DNA from: a virus
Direction: 5' to 3' (one strand)
Virus record (IMG/VR): IMGVR_UViG_3300037504_000682
Location: 35,176 to 99,175 of that record
Length of the DNA stretch: 64,000 nt
In this document: positions 45,588 through 52,627 of the stretch, in pieces
How positions within the stretch are numbered: the stretch's first letter is position 1
How the letters are laid out: every line of letters begins with the position of its first letter
Position numbers and translations under genes: made by a program
Notes under the pieces: model-generated
What the model was told of the DNA's origin: nothing
The model's input: the letters and a program-made list of their open reading frames with translations, nothing else
Database searches by the model: none

Positions 45588-46700
45588 ATGAATTTCAACT
45601 TTTCCCAGGCTTTAGCGGCCCTGCCGCAGGGGGCAATGTTTCAGGTGGCCAATCAGGCCAGACCCCCGGCCAACTATCTCTTCAATACCCTGCTGCCTGA
45701 GCGCGGCAGCTACGACTACCAGGCCAAGAGCGGCTCGATGACCGTCCGGACCACCATGGCCGGCCTGGCCGCAATGGACAGCCCTTACGCCGAAGGCGGC
45801 GTGATCGAAGTCTCCACCTTCACCGAGGAGACGGCCAAGGTGGCCAACCGGGTCCGCCTGCCGGAAGCGGCGCTGCGCCAGCTGCAAAATATGCTGATGC
45901 ACCTGCAACTAAACGGCCAGCCCACCACCGAGGTAATGCAGCGGGAAGCGCTCAACTTCGGCGACAAGCTGGTCGTCCAGGCCCACCTGGACACCTTCGA
46001 GTATCTGCGAGGCCAGGCTCTGGTCAATGGCCAGATCGACTGGACCTTCAACAAGAAACGGCTCCTGGTCGACTACGGCATCCCGGCCGCCAACATCCTG
46101 ACCCAGCGAACCGGCAACGACGCCTACAGCGGCACCGCCTCGAAGTTTTGGGACGACGTGAAGCTAGTCCGCAAGGGCCTCAAGCGCCAGATCCGGGCCG
46201 CCATCGCCCACCCCGACACCATCGACGACATCGTCTACAACACGGCCAACTCAATCTGGAACGCTTCCGACAACGGCTCGTCCGTCACCATCAGCCGACG
46301 GGCCGGCGGCGAGACCACGGCCGACCGGGAAGAGGAGAGCGAGCTGTACCGGGTCACCCTGATCCCGTATGGCCTGGAAGGTGAAATCTTCGACCTCTCC
46401 AACCCTGGCCAGACGATCACCGTGCCGTTTATGCCCCGGGGCAAAATCCTGTGGGTCGGCAGCGCCACCCGACCGCGCTACGTGGTCGGCGAGGGCTCGA
46501 CCCGGGACGTGGAGTACGCCCTGGGCTACACCCACCTGGCCCCGACCGTCGAGGCCGGCGGGACGCCCGGCCGGTGGATGCAGGTCTACACGCCGGAGGG
46601 TGAGCCCTGGACCATCGAGGGACGCGGCGTCACAAACGGCCTGCCCGTCCTAGAAGAACCAGAGCTCCTGGTTATTTCTTCGACCGAAATGAGCAGCTAA
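45588..46700 (+). CDS. Major capsid protein
   Basis: The 370-residue protein fits the lambda-E type major capsid family: FNTLLPERGSYDYQAKSGSM (about 32-51), DKLVVQAHLDTFEYLRGQ (about 125-142) and a C-terminal TPEGEPWTIEGRGVTNGLP (about 341-359). It follows scaffold and decoration genes and precedes a glycosyltransferase. GGAGGCC precedes the ATG. It should form the HK97-fold shell. Confidence 0.85.
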   Translation: MNFNFSQALAALPQGAMFQVANQARPPANYLFNTLLPERGSYDYQAKSGSMTVRTTMAGLAAMDSPYAEGGVIEVSTFTEETAKVANRVRLPEAALRQLQNMLMHLQLNGQPTTEVMQREALNFGDKLVVQAHLDTFEYLRGQALVNGQIDWTFNKKRLLVDYGIPAANILTQRTGNDAYSGTASKFWDDVKLVRKGLKRQIRAAIAHPDTIDDIVYNTANSIWNASDNGSSVTISRRAGGETTADREEESELYRVTLIPYGLEGEIFDLSNPGQTITVPFMPRGKILWVGSATRPRYVVGEGSTRDVEYALGYTHLAPTVEAGGTPGRWMQVYTPEGEPWTIEGRGVTNGLPVLEEPELLVISSTEMSS

Positions 46701-46732
46701 CCGCTGCCTGACAAATCTCAAGGAGATTGACT

Positions 46733-47662
46733 TTGAAACAGACGTTTGAAGTTATGCTCTGCCGCTTTCCCGGCGGCAACTCAGAGCACCCGGCCGAGGT
46801 GGACTGGGTGCTCAATACCACCCTGGCCTGCCACGCGGACCCTCGTGTGAGCAGGCTGCACCACTGGCACCTGAACGATACGCCGGTGACTATGAGCCGG
46901 AACCGGGCCATTCTGACGGCCATCCAGCAGGGAATCGACATCGTGTTGATGGTCGATTCCGATATGGGGCCGGACCAGATCGACCCGTCCAAAGCCTTCT
47001 GGCAGCGGGCCCTGGACTTTATGGCCCGGCGCTGGCATGAGGCTCCGACCATCATCGCCGCGCCCTACTGCGGCCCGCCGCCGGTTGAGAACATCTACAT
47101 CTTCCGCTGGCGCAACTACCAGAGCGACCACCCCAACCCCGACTACAAGCTGGCCCAGTTCACCCGGGAGGAAGCGGCCGAACGGACCGGCATCGAGCCG
47201 GTGGCGGCCCTGCCGACCGGGGTCATTGCCATTGATATGCGGATTTTCACCGGCTTTGAGGTTGGTGGCGAGGCAGTCAAACTGCCGCCGCCGTGGTTTT
47301 ACTACGAGTGGACCGACGAGTACGCAACCGAGAAGGCCTCGACCGAGGACGTGACCTTCACCCGGGACGTGTCGATCCTGTTCAACGCCCACGGCTTAGA
47401 CGCCGTCTTTGTCGACTGGGACACCTGGGCTGTGCATTTCAAGCAGAAGGGGGTCGGCAAGCCGGCGGTCCTGAAGCCCCACAAGCTGGCCCGGCTGTTC
47501 AAGGAGCGGTCGGCGGATATGTCGCACCAAAACGGAAATCAGCCTGACCGGAGCGAGTGGGTCAAAGGGGTAATAGAGGAGGTTGAATTAGCGACCTCTG
47601 ATTTTGTCACCGAACTCGCTGAAGGAGAAGCAGATGAAGACCGTCAAGGTCAACCTCAGTAG
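46733..47662 (+). CDS. GT-A type glycosyltransferase in the head operon
   Basis: TTG 46733, seven bases after AAGGAG, gives 309 residues. TMSRNRAILTAIQQGIDIVL (about 52-71) followed by MVDSDM (about 72-77) is the GT-A nucleotide-sugar and DxD metal motif. LPTGVIAID (about 160-168) fits the acceptor part. Position between capsid and neck genes suggests it decorates virion proteins or is a late-expressed host modifier. The stop overlaps the next gene by about 29 bases. Near the start lies an imperfect AACGNNCGTT site. Confidence 0.75.
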   Translation: MKQTFEVMLCRFPGGNSEHPAEVDWVLNTTLACHADPRVSRLHHWHLNDTPVTMSRNRAILTAIQQGIDIVLMVDSDMGPDQIDPSKAFWQRALDFMARRWHEAPTIIAAPYCGPPPVENIYIFRWRNYQSDHPNPDYKLAQFTREEAAERTGIEPVAALPTGVIAIDMRIFTGFEVGGEAVKLPPPWFYYEWTDEYATEKASTEDVTFTRDVSILFNAHGLDAVFVDWDTWAVHFKQKGVGKPAVLKPHKLARLFKERSADMSHQNGNQPDRSEWVKGVIEEVELATSDFVTELAEGEADEDRQGQPQ

Positions 47663-47951
47663 CAGCTACGGCTACCGTGACCCTGTGACCGGCCAGCGTA
47701 AATATTACGGGCCTGGTAAAGGAATCGAGGTGCCGGCCGGCCTGGCCAACACGCTGGGGCTGGAAGTGATCGGGGAAGAGGAAGCCGACACCGGCACCGA
47801 ACTCCACGAAGACTTTCCCGGCTGGCTCCAGCTGGTAGAGGCCGGCTACTACACCATCGAGGCCGTCCGGGAGATCGACGACCTGACCGCCATCGACGGC
47901 ATTGGGCCGGCCACGGCCACCAAGATCAAGGAGGCGCTGAGTGACTTCTAA
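47634..47951 (+). CDS. Small protein with C-terminal helix-hairpin-helix
   Basis: ATG 47634 gives 105 residues. The C-terminus, LTAIDGIGPATATKIKEAL, is a helix-hairpin-helix motif, common in head and neck proteins that contact DNA. The middle has KYYGPGKGIEVPAGLANTLG, seen in small head-completion proteins. It probably acts at the head-tail joint. Overlaps the next gene by eleven bases. Confidence 0.7.
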   Translation: MKTVKVNLSSSYGYRDPVTGQRKYYGPGKGIEVPAGLANTLGLEVIGEEEADTGTELHEDFPGWLQLVEAGYYTIEAVREIDDLTAIDGIGPATATKIKEALSDF

Positions 47952-48384
47952 CCGAACCTCTATTTACAAACGCACGTTCCCTATTCTCCTGGCCCTGATC
48001 CTCTCTATCACCCTGGCCGCCCCGGCCCTGGCCCAGGAGGGCGGGGTCTCCCCACCGGAGACAGCCACCGAGCTGGTGGCCATGGTGCTCGCGGCCGTAG
48101 GCGCTATCCTGGCCGGCGGGACGCTGGGCAACCTCTTTACCGACCGGCTGAAGGCGATCAAGCTGCCATTCCTGAGTAGCCCTGAACGGGCCCGGCTGGG
48201 CGGCCTGATGGCCGAGATCGCGGCCCTGGTCGTTTCGGCCGGCCTGGCCTGGGTGGGGGTAACTTACCTCACGCCCCTGGCCAGCTACCTGGATGAGAGC
48301 GGTATCTGGGCCATTGTTCTGGCCGCCTGGCCGGTGGCCCGTTACTGGTTTGTGGCCCGTAAGCGGGCCGGAGTGAGCCAGTGA
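47941..48384 (+). CDS. Membrane protein with signal-like N-terminus
   Basis: GTG 47941 gives 147 residues. A signal-like segment (FPILLALILSITLAAPALAQ, about 13-32, ending in A-x-A) is followed by two to three membrane helices (AAVGAILAGGTLG; LAWVGVTYLTPL). A holin-like or assembly-at-membrane role is possible. The palindrome AAACGCACGTTC (47968-47979) lies in the start region. It is unusual to find it among neck genes. With the scaffold it makes two membrane-directed proteins in the head operon. Confidence 0.6.
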   Translation: MTSNRTSIYKRTFPILLALILSITLAAPALAQEGGVSPPETATELVAMVLAAVGAILAGGTLGNLFTDRLKAIKLPFLSSPERARLGGLMAEIAALVVSAGLAWVGVTYLTPLASYLDESGIWAIVLAAWPVARYWFVARKRAGVSQ

Positions 48385-48773
48385 CCCTCCAGGCCGTTCA
48401 ACTGATCGCCCCGGCCGGCAAGCTCCAGGAGGATTTATTCCCCGAGGGCGTGCTGGTCGGTCACATCGAGACCTGGCTGAACACGGCCTACACCAAGACC
48501 GGCGACCTGACCGGCGCAGCCCGGGACGCGGCCGCCGAGCACTACGTCTACTACCTGGCCTACAGCCACGTGGCCGACCGGCTGGCCGGCGAGCCCAACG
48601 AAGCGACGGTCGATTCCGCCGGCCGGGTCTCGCGGACCATTGACAGAGACCGGATCGCGCACTTCAAGCGGCTGGCCGATGACCACCTGGAGCAGTTCAA
48701 GGCCAATTTCGCCGACGCGCCCGCCGGCGATACGCCCCGCTCCAGCTACGTCCAGACGAAGGTGATCTTCTGA
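48381..48773 (+). CDS. Head-tail connector protein
   Basis: GTG 48381 gives 130 residues, helical (HIETWLNTAYTKTGDLTGAA; AAEHYVYYLAYSHVADRLAG). Position right after the head genes and the all-alpha pattern fit gp6/gp15-type connectors. The next gene starts one base inside its stop. Assigned by order and fold impression only. Confidence 0.65.
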   Translation: MTLQAVQLIAPAGKLQEDLFPEGVLVGHIETWLNTAYTKTGDLTGAARDAAAEHYVYYLAYSHVADRLAGEPNEATVDSAGRVSRTIDRDRIAHFKRLADDHLEQFKANFADAPAGDTPRSSYVQTKVIF

Positions 48774-49168
48774 TGCTCTCTAACACCACTATCGCCGGGA
48801 TGCGCCGCTTGCAGCAGCAGGCCCTGATGGACGAGTGCGAGCTGCTCCAGTACCAGGCCGGCGGCAAAAGTCGCTACAACGTGCCGGCCGAGGCCTGGGC
48901 CACCCCCGTCACCGTGCCCTGCATCTTTAGGCCCAACCGGGCCGATGAGGTGATGGGCGAGACGGAGGTGCCCCGGCTGGACGGCTCCCTGGGCCTGGCG
49001 GTCGACGTAGAGAGCGATTACGACGTGGCGCTCTCCAACCTGGGCCGGATCCGGCTGACGAAACTGCACGGCGAGGCTATCAGCCCGCAGCTGTACGACA
49101 TCGCCGGCGAAATCAAGCGGGACAGCGTGATGATCGTTGTTCCATTAAAGCGAGTGACCGATGAATAA
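48773..49168 (+). CDS. Head closure / head-tail joining protein
   Basis: The 131-residue protein, with an RRLQQQALMDECELLQYQ start and a beta-rich body (TVPCIFRPNR; GRIRLTKLHG), resembles SPP1 gp16-like head closure proteins. It lies in the expected slot between connector and HK97 gp10-like genes. Confidence 0.65.
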   Translation: MLSNTTIAGMRRLQQQALMDECELLQYQAGGKSRYNVPAEAWATPVTVPCIFRPNRADEVMGETEVPRLDGSLGLAVDVESDYDVALSNLGRIRLTKLHGEAISPQLYDIAGEIKRDSVMIVVPLKRVTDE

Positions 49169-49424
49169 GAGCTGGAGTGCAATCATCAAATCGTGTAAGG
49201 CCCTGGCCGAGATGACCGGGGTCGAGCTGCCGCATGTCCTGGCCGAAGAAGCGGCCGACGGGCCGGCCGACCGGACCCGGGCCGACCAGTGGATGCGCAA
49301 TGGCGTGCTGCTGGAAGCTCTGAGCTACTTCCTGCCCGAGGTCAGCCGGGCAGTGGATAAGCCGCCCACGCCCAAGACGGAGGGCTCCAAGACTGAAGCC
49401 CCCAAGAAGTCGAGCCGGAAATGA
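49161..49424 (+). CDS. Small neck-region protein
   Basis: The 87-residue product is helical (IIKSCKALAEMTGVELPHVLA) with a Lys/Pro/Thr-rich tail. It overlaps both neighbours. No family recognised; its place suggests a head-tail accessory protein. Confidence 0.55.
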   Translation: MNKSWSAIIKSCKALAEMTGVELPHVLAEEAADGPADRTRADQWMRNGVLLEALSYFLPEVSRAVDKPPTPKTEGSKTEAPKKSSRK

Positions 49425-49834
49425 CCGTCAACTGGTACAAACAAAAGGCCGGCGCAAAGGTCGATGAGGCCACCGAGAGACTGGCCGAAGCCCTGGCCTT
49501 CCGGATCGAGGAACGGGCCAAGATCAACATCTCCGAAGCTCCGGGAGCAAGCGGGCAGGGGCTGATCGACACCGGCTTTATGATCAACTCGACCTATGTG
49601 GTTCTGCCGGATGACAGCACCTACGTCGACGACACCGGCTACCAGGTCAACCAGGCCGGCCAGCAAGTCTGGCGGCAAATGGCCCCGGAGGCCGAGTTGG
49701 AGGGGGCCCTGGCCGCCGTGGCTGTGGGCGCTGAGTATGCCATCTACCAGGAGATGATCCACCACTTCCTGTACCAGGCGGCCGAGGACGCGGCCAGTGA
49801 GGCCGGGGCCGACCTGGAGATAGGTGAATTATGA
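49421..49834 (+). CDS. HK97 gp10-like tail-joining protein
   Basis: The 137-residue protein starts WYKQKAGAKVDEATERLAEA with KINISEAPGASGQGLIDTG later, the helix-strand layout of HK97 gp10 proteins (KxxxP...TG.L..S). The C-terminal helix has YAIYQEMIHHFLYQAAED. It joins neck to tail. ATGA overlap with the next gene. Confidence 0.7.
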   Translation: MTVNWYKQKAGAKVDEATERLAEALAFRIEERAKINISEAPGASGQGLIDTGFMINSTYVVLPDDSTYVDDTGYQVNQAGQQVWRQMAPEAELEGALAAVAVGAEYAIYQEMIHHFLYQAAEDAASEAGADLEIGEL

Positions 49835-50217
49835 TCGACCCGTCGGCTGAGGTTCTGGAATTTTTAACCGGCCAGCCGGCGATGGTAGTGCTGACCGGCG
49901 ACCGGATGTATGCCGACACCGACCTGCCCAGGGGTTACAAGCCGGCTGACGGCCAGGCCCTGCTCCTGGCCACCCGGGGCGGCCGGCCGGATTACAGCAG
50001 CCTGGTCCTGTACCCGTCGTTTCAATTCCGCAGCTACGGGCCGGACTTTGAGGCCTGCTGGGAGTTGGACCAGACGCTTTTTGACGTACTCAACGACAAA
50101 GGAAACTGCAAGATCAAGTTCGCCCGGCTGGAGGCCATCGGGCGACCGCTTAGAGAACCGGACACAGGGTGGCCGTTCGTTCTGACCTATTATCAAATCG
50201 CAATGAACAGCAGCTAG
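49831..50217 (+). CDS. Tail terminator-like protein
   Basis: The 128-residue protein fits the tail-completion group (DUF3168-like): FLTGQPAMVVLTGDRMYADTD, then an alpha/beta body and TGWPFVLTYYQIAMNSS at the end. It lies between the gp10-like gene and the tail tube, the usual terminator place. Tail terminators cap the tube and bind the neck. Confidence 0.7.
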   Translation: MIDPSAEVLEFLTGQPAMVVLTGDRMYADTDLPRGYKPADGQALLLATRGGRPDYSSLVLYPSFQFRSYGPDFEACWELDQTLFDVLNDKGNCKIKFARLEAIGRPLREPDTGWPFVLTYYQIAMNSS

Positions 50218-50229
50218 GAGGAACAAACA

Positions 50230-50565
50230 ATGGCACGAACAGCCCTGACCGTTCAAAAGATCGAGCCGGCCGGCCTTCAGCCCGCCTTCGTGGCCGCCAA
50301 CACCGACGGGGTGTCGGTGGAAAACAACGGCTACACCTACATCGAGCTGATCAACAACCACACCGAGGCTCACACGGCCACCATCGACCACCCGGGCACT
50401 ATCGACGGCCTGGCCGTCGCCAACCGGACGGTGGAGGTGCCGGCCAGTGAGACCCGCAAGATCGGGCCCTTCACCGCCCGGTACAACCAGGCCGGCACCA
50501 CCTACATTCACGTCGACTTCTCAAACGTAACCAGCCTGAGCGCGGCCGCGTTCAAGCTGGAATAG
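50230..50565 (+). CDS. Beta-rich virion protein before the tail tube
   Basis: The 111-residue product is a beta-sandwich by eye (YTYIELINNHTEAHTATI; RYNQAGTTYIHVDF). It resembles small decoration or tail-associated proteins. AGGAGGAAC precedes the ATG. It probably decorates the tail or head. The exact family is not identified. Confidence 0.65.
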   Translation: MARTALTVQKIEPAGLQPAFVAANTDGVSVENNGYTYIELINNHTEAHTATIDHPGTIDGLAVANRTVEVPASETRKIGPFTARYNQAGTTYIHVDFSNVTSLSAAAFKLE

Positions 50566-50574
50566 GAGGCCAAT

Positions 50575-51162
50575 ATGCCAGCCGCAGATGTTCTGATTAC
50601 GCCAGTCACTATCTGGCGCTCATCGGTCGGCGTGGCCCGGCCGTATGAAGACGTTGCCTACGGGGCTAACTGGGCCGGATGGGCCAAGCTGGGATTGACC
50701 AGCGCCGCCCTGACCGTCAACCTGGAGCGGACCAAAACTGACAAGATCGTCCAACAAGCCCTGGGCAAGATCGGCTCAGTCATTACCAATGAGGTCTTGA
50801 CCATCTCCACTACCCTGGCCGAAATGACGATGGACAACCTGGCCCTCTCCTGGCCCGGGATCGTCTCCAAAGAGCCGGCCGCCGCCGGCCAGGCCGCCTA
50901 CGAGCGGCTCCAGGGAGGCGGCAAAATCTGCCTCAACACCCTGCAATGGGGATTTGAGGGGCTATACCAGGACGAAGAGTGCGCCGTCCAGCTGCCGCTC
51001 AGGTTCTTCTGTATCGGGGAAGCTGAGATGGGGGGCGAGATTGCTTTCGACAAGGAGAACCAGACCGGCATCCCGTTTCAAGTCAGCGCCTCATACGAGC
51101 TGGAGCAGCCGCCCGGCAAGCAGCTTTACGAGTGGTTTAAAGTGACCGCGCCGGCGCTCTAA
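50575..51162 (+). CDS. Major tail tube protein
   Basis: The 195-residue protein lies between terminator and chaperone genes. It is beta-rich, with TVNLERTKTDKIVQQ and SYELEQPPGKQLYEW as in tail tube proteins (a receptor-like antiparallel sheet). A strong intrinsic terminator after it suggests high, separate expression. GGAGGCC precedes the ATG. Confidence 0.75.
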   Translation: MPAADVLITPVTIWRSSVGVARPYEDVAYGANWAGWAKLGLTSAALTVNLERTKTDKIVQQALGKIGSVITNEVLTISTTLAEMTMDNLALSWPGIVSKEPAAAGQAAYERLQGGGKICLNTLQWGFEGLYQDEECAVQLPLRFFCIGEAEMGGEIAFDKENQTGIPFQVSASYELEQPPGKQLYEWFKVTAPAL

Positions 51163-51186
51163 TTCCAAACGCCCGTTCATAAACCC

Positions 51187-51221
51187 AGGCCGGTGGCCAT
51201 CTCTGGCCCCGGCCTTTTTTC
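51187..51221 (+). terminator. Strong intrinsic terminator after the tail tube gene
   Basis: AGGCCGG (51187-51193) pairs with CCGGCCT (51109-equivalent arm at 51209-51215), with inner GGCCA/TGGCC, followed by a T run. The palindrome AAACGCCCGTTC (51167-51178) sits just upstream. Together they separate the capsid-to-tube unit from the tail chaperone onward. Confidence 0.85.
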
Positions 51222-51251
51222 TAGACAAACTTTTTCTCAAGGAGGAAAAAC

Positions 51252-51734
51252 GTGGAGCAACATCTTATCGAGGTCGACCTGCTAATTTTTCAGCTGGGAG
51301 ACAAGGTCTACAAAATCCCGGCCGCTGGCCTGGAGCGGGCCGAAACCTGGCGGTTCGAGTTTGAGGCCCAGGTGACGGCCATCCTGGACCTGCTCAATGA
51401 GCAGGGCGAGGCCCTGGGCGGTATCGACCTGGAGAACCTGGGCAAGCTGGCCGACGTGGACGTAATGAAGCTGGTGCCGGTAGTGATCCAGGTCTTTCGC
51501 CGGCTCAATATCTCCCTGAACCAGATCGGCGAGCTGGTCATCCTCTACAGCGAGGAGCTATCGGCCGACGCCGAAACGATCCGCCAGCACGCCACCACCA
51601 AGCAAACCATTTACGCCCTCAAGGAGATGATCCTCGTCGAGTACCCTTTCGGGATGATGGGGAATTTGATCAACGACAATGGCCAGGCGGCCGACACGAT
51701 CTCGAAGAACTCGCCCTCGCCCAGTGGGGCATAA
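51252..51734 (+). CDS. Tail assembly chaperone, short form
   Basis: GTG 51252, with AAGGAGG upstream, gives 160 residues. VYKIPAAGLERAETWRFEFEA and LKEMILVEYPFG are helical chaperone-like segments, and SKNSPSPSGA ends it. It lies between tube and tape measure genes as in most siphoviruses. The longer form is made by a -1 shift near 51644-51650. Confidence 0.75.
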   Translation: MEQHLIEVDLLIFQLGDKVYKIPAAGLERAETWRFEFEAQVTAILDLLNEQGEALGGIDLENLGKLADVDVMKLVPVVIQVFRRLNISLNQIGELVILYSEELSADAETIRQHATTKQTIYALKEMILVEYPFGMMGNLINDNGQAADTISKNSPSPSGA

Positions 51735-51964
51735 CCCCGGCCGAGGTGGCCCGGATGGACCGGATCACGCTGCACCGTCTCACGGCCGCCTATATCCGCC
51801 GGCAGAGCTTTGAGGCCGACGTGATCGCGGCCCGGGTGGGCCGGATGCTCTTTGGCGAGGTGACAGGCGGGAAGGTGAGCAACCAGCCGGCGGTCCGGAA
51901 GCCGGCGGCCACAAACAAGATCGACGGAGGCGAGATGCTTGAAATGATGGGAGTGAGCCTGTGA
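51644..51964 (+). other. Tail chaperone long-form extension by -1 frameshift
   Basis: The slippery heptamer CCCTTTC (51644-51650) sits in the X XXY YYZ phase of the short chaperone gene. After a -1 shift the frame stays open, running through DLEELALAQWGITPAEVARM and LTAAYIRRQSFEADV, to the stop at 51964. This resembles the T domain of G-GT pairs. The alternate frame, which has an internal GTG at 51746, is not well explained as a separate gene. Many tailed phages use exactly this arrangement. Confidence 0.7.
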
Positions 51965-52620
51965 ACGGTGTAAAAATCGGGATGGAGCTGGGGAGCTACC
52001 TGAGCCAGATGGATCCGGCCCAAATACCGGGGCTGGAGCTTACGCTCACCATCCAGCCGCCTATCCCGGCCGAATTCCCCGAGTGCCTGCCCCGGCAGCA
52101 TCTGCCGGGCTACCTGCACCTGATCGGGGCCCGGGTCGGGGTTGAGGTGGGGGTGCAGCGGGGCGAATTCTCCGAGCACCTCCTGGAGCACTGGGGCGGC
52201 AAGCTCTTTATGGTCGACGCCTGGCGCTACCAGCCGGCCGGCTACCGGGACGCAGCCAACGTCTCAGACGCCGAGCATCAGGCCAACTACCTGGAAGCCA
52301 AAGCTGTAGAAAGAAAGTTCGCCAACCGGGCGGTCATCATGCGCGGCCTATCGGTTGAGATGAGCCGCCGCTTTGCTGATGAAGCGCTCGACTTCGTCTA
52401 CCTGGACGCCAATCACTCCTGCGAGGCCGTCACCGCCGACCTTGAGGCCTGGTTCCCCAAGGTCCGGCCGGGCGGTTTGATTGCCGGCCACGACTTCATT
52501 GACGCCGACAACGAGTACGGCAGTTTCCGGGTTCGGTCGGCCGTCCTGAACTTTGCCCCCACCCGGCCGGTCTTCGTCAGCCGGGAGCACTGGCCCAGCC
52601 TGTGGTTTTTTAAGAAGTAG
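51961..52620 (+). CDS. Class I SAM-dependent methyltransferase (Methyltransf_24-like)
   Basis: GTG 51961 overlaps the chaperone stop and gives 219 residues. VGVEVGVQRGEFSEHLLEHW (about 59-78) is the SAM-binding motif. FMVDAWR, DFVYLDANHSCEAVTADLEA (about 142-161) and GGLIAGHDFID (about 175-185) match Methyltransf_24, which often acts on sugars or small molecules. Placed between tail chaperone and tape measure, where such an enzyme is unusual. It may modify glycans or tail proteins, in line with the glycosyltransferase upstream. Confidence 0.75.
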   Translation: MNGVKIGMELGSYLSQMDPAQIPGLELTLTIQPPIPAEFPECLPRQHLPGYLHLIGARVGVEVGVQRGEFSEHLLEHWGGKLFMVDAWRYQPAGYRDAANVSDAEHQANYLEAKAVERKFANRAVIMRGLSVEMSRRFADEALDFVYLDANHSCEAVTADLEAWFPKVRPGGLIAGHDFIDADNEYGSFRVRSAVLNFAPTRPVFVSREHWPSLWFFKK

Positions 52621-52627
52621 GTGACCT

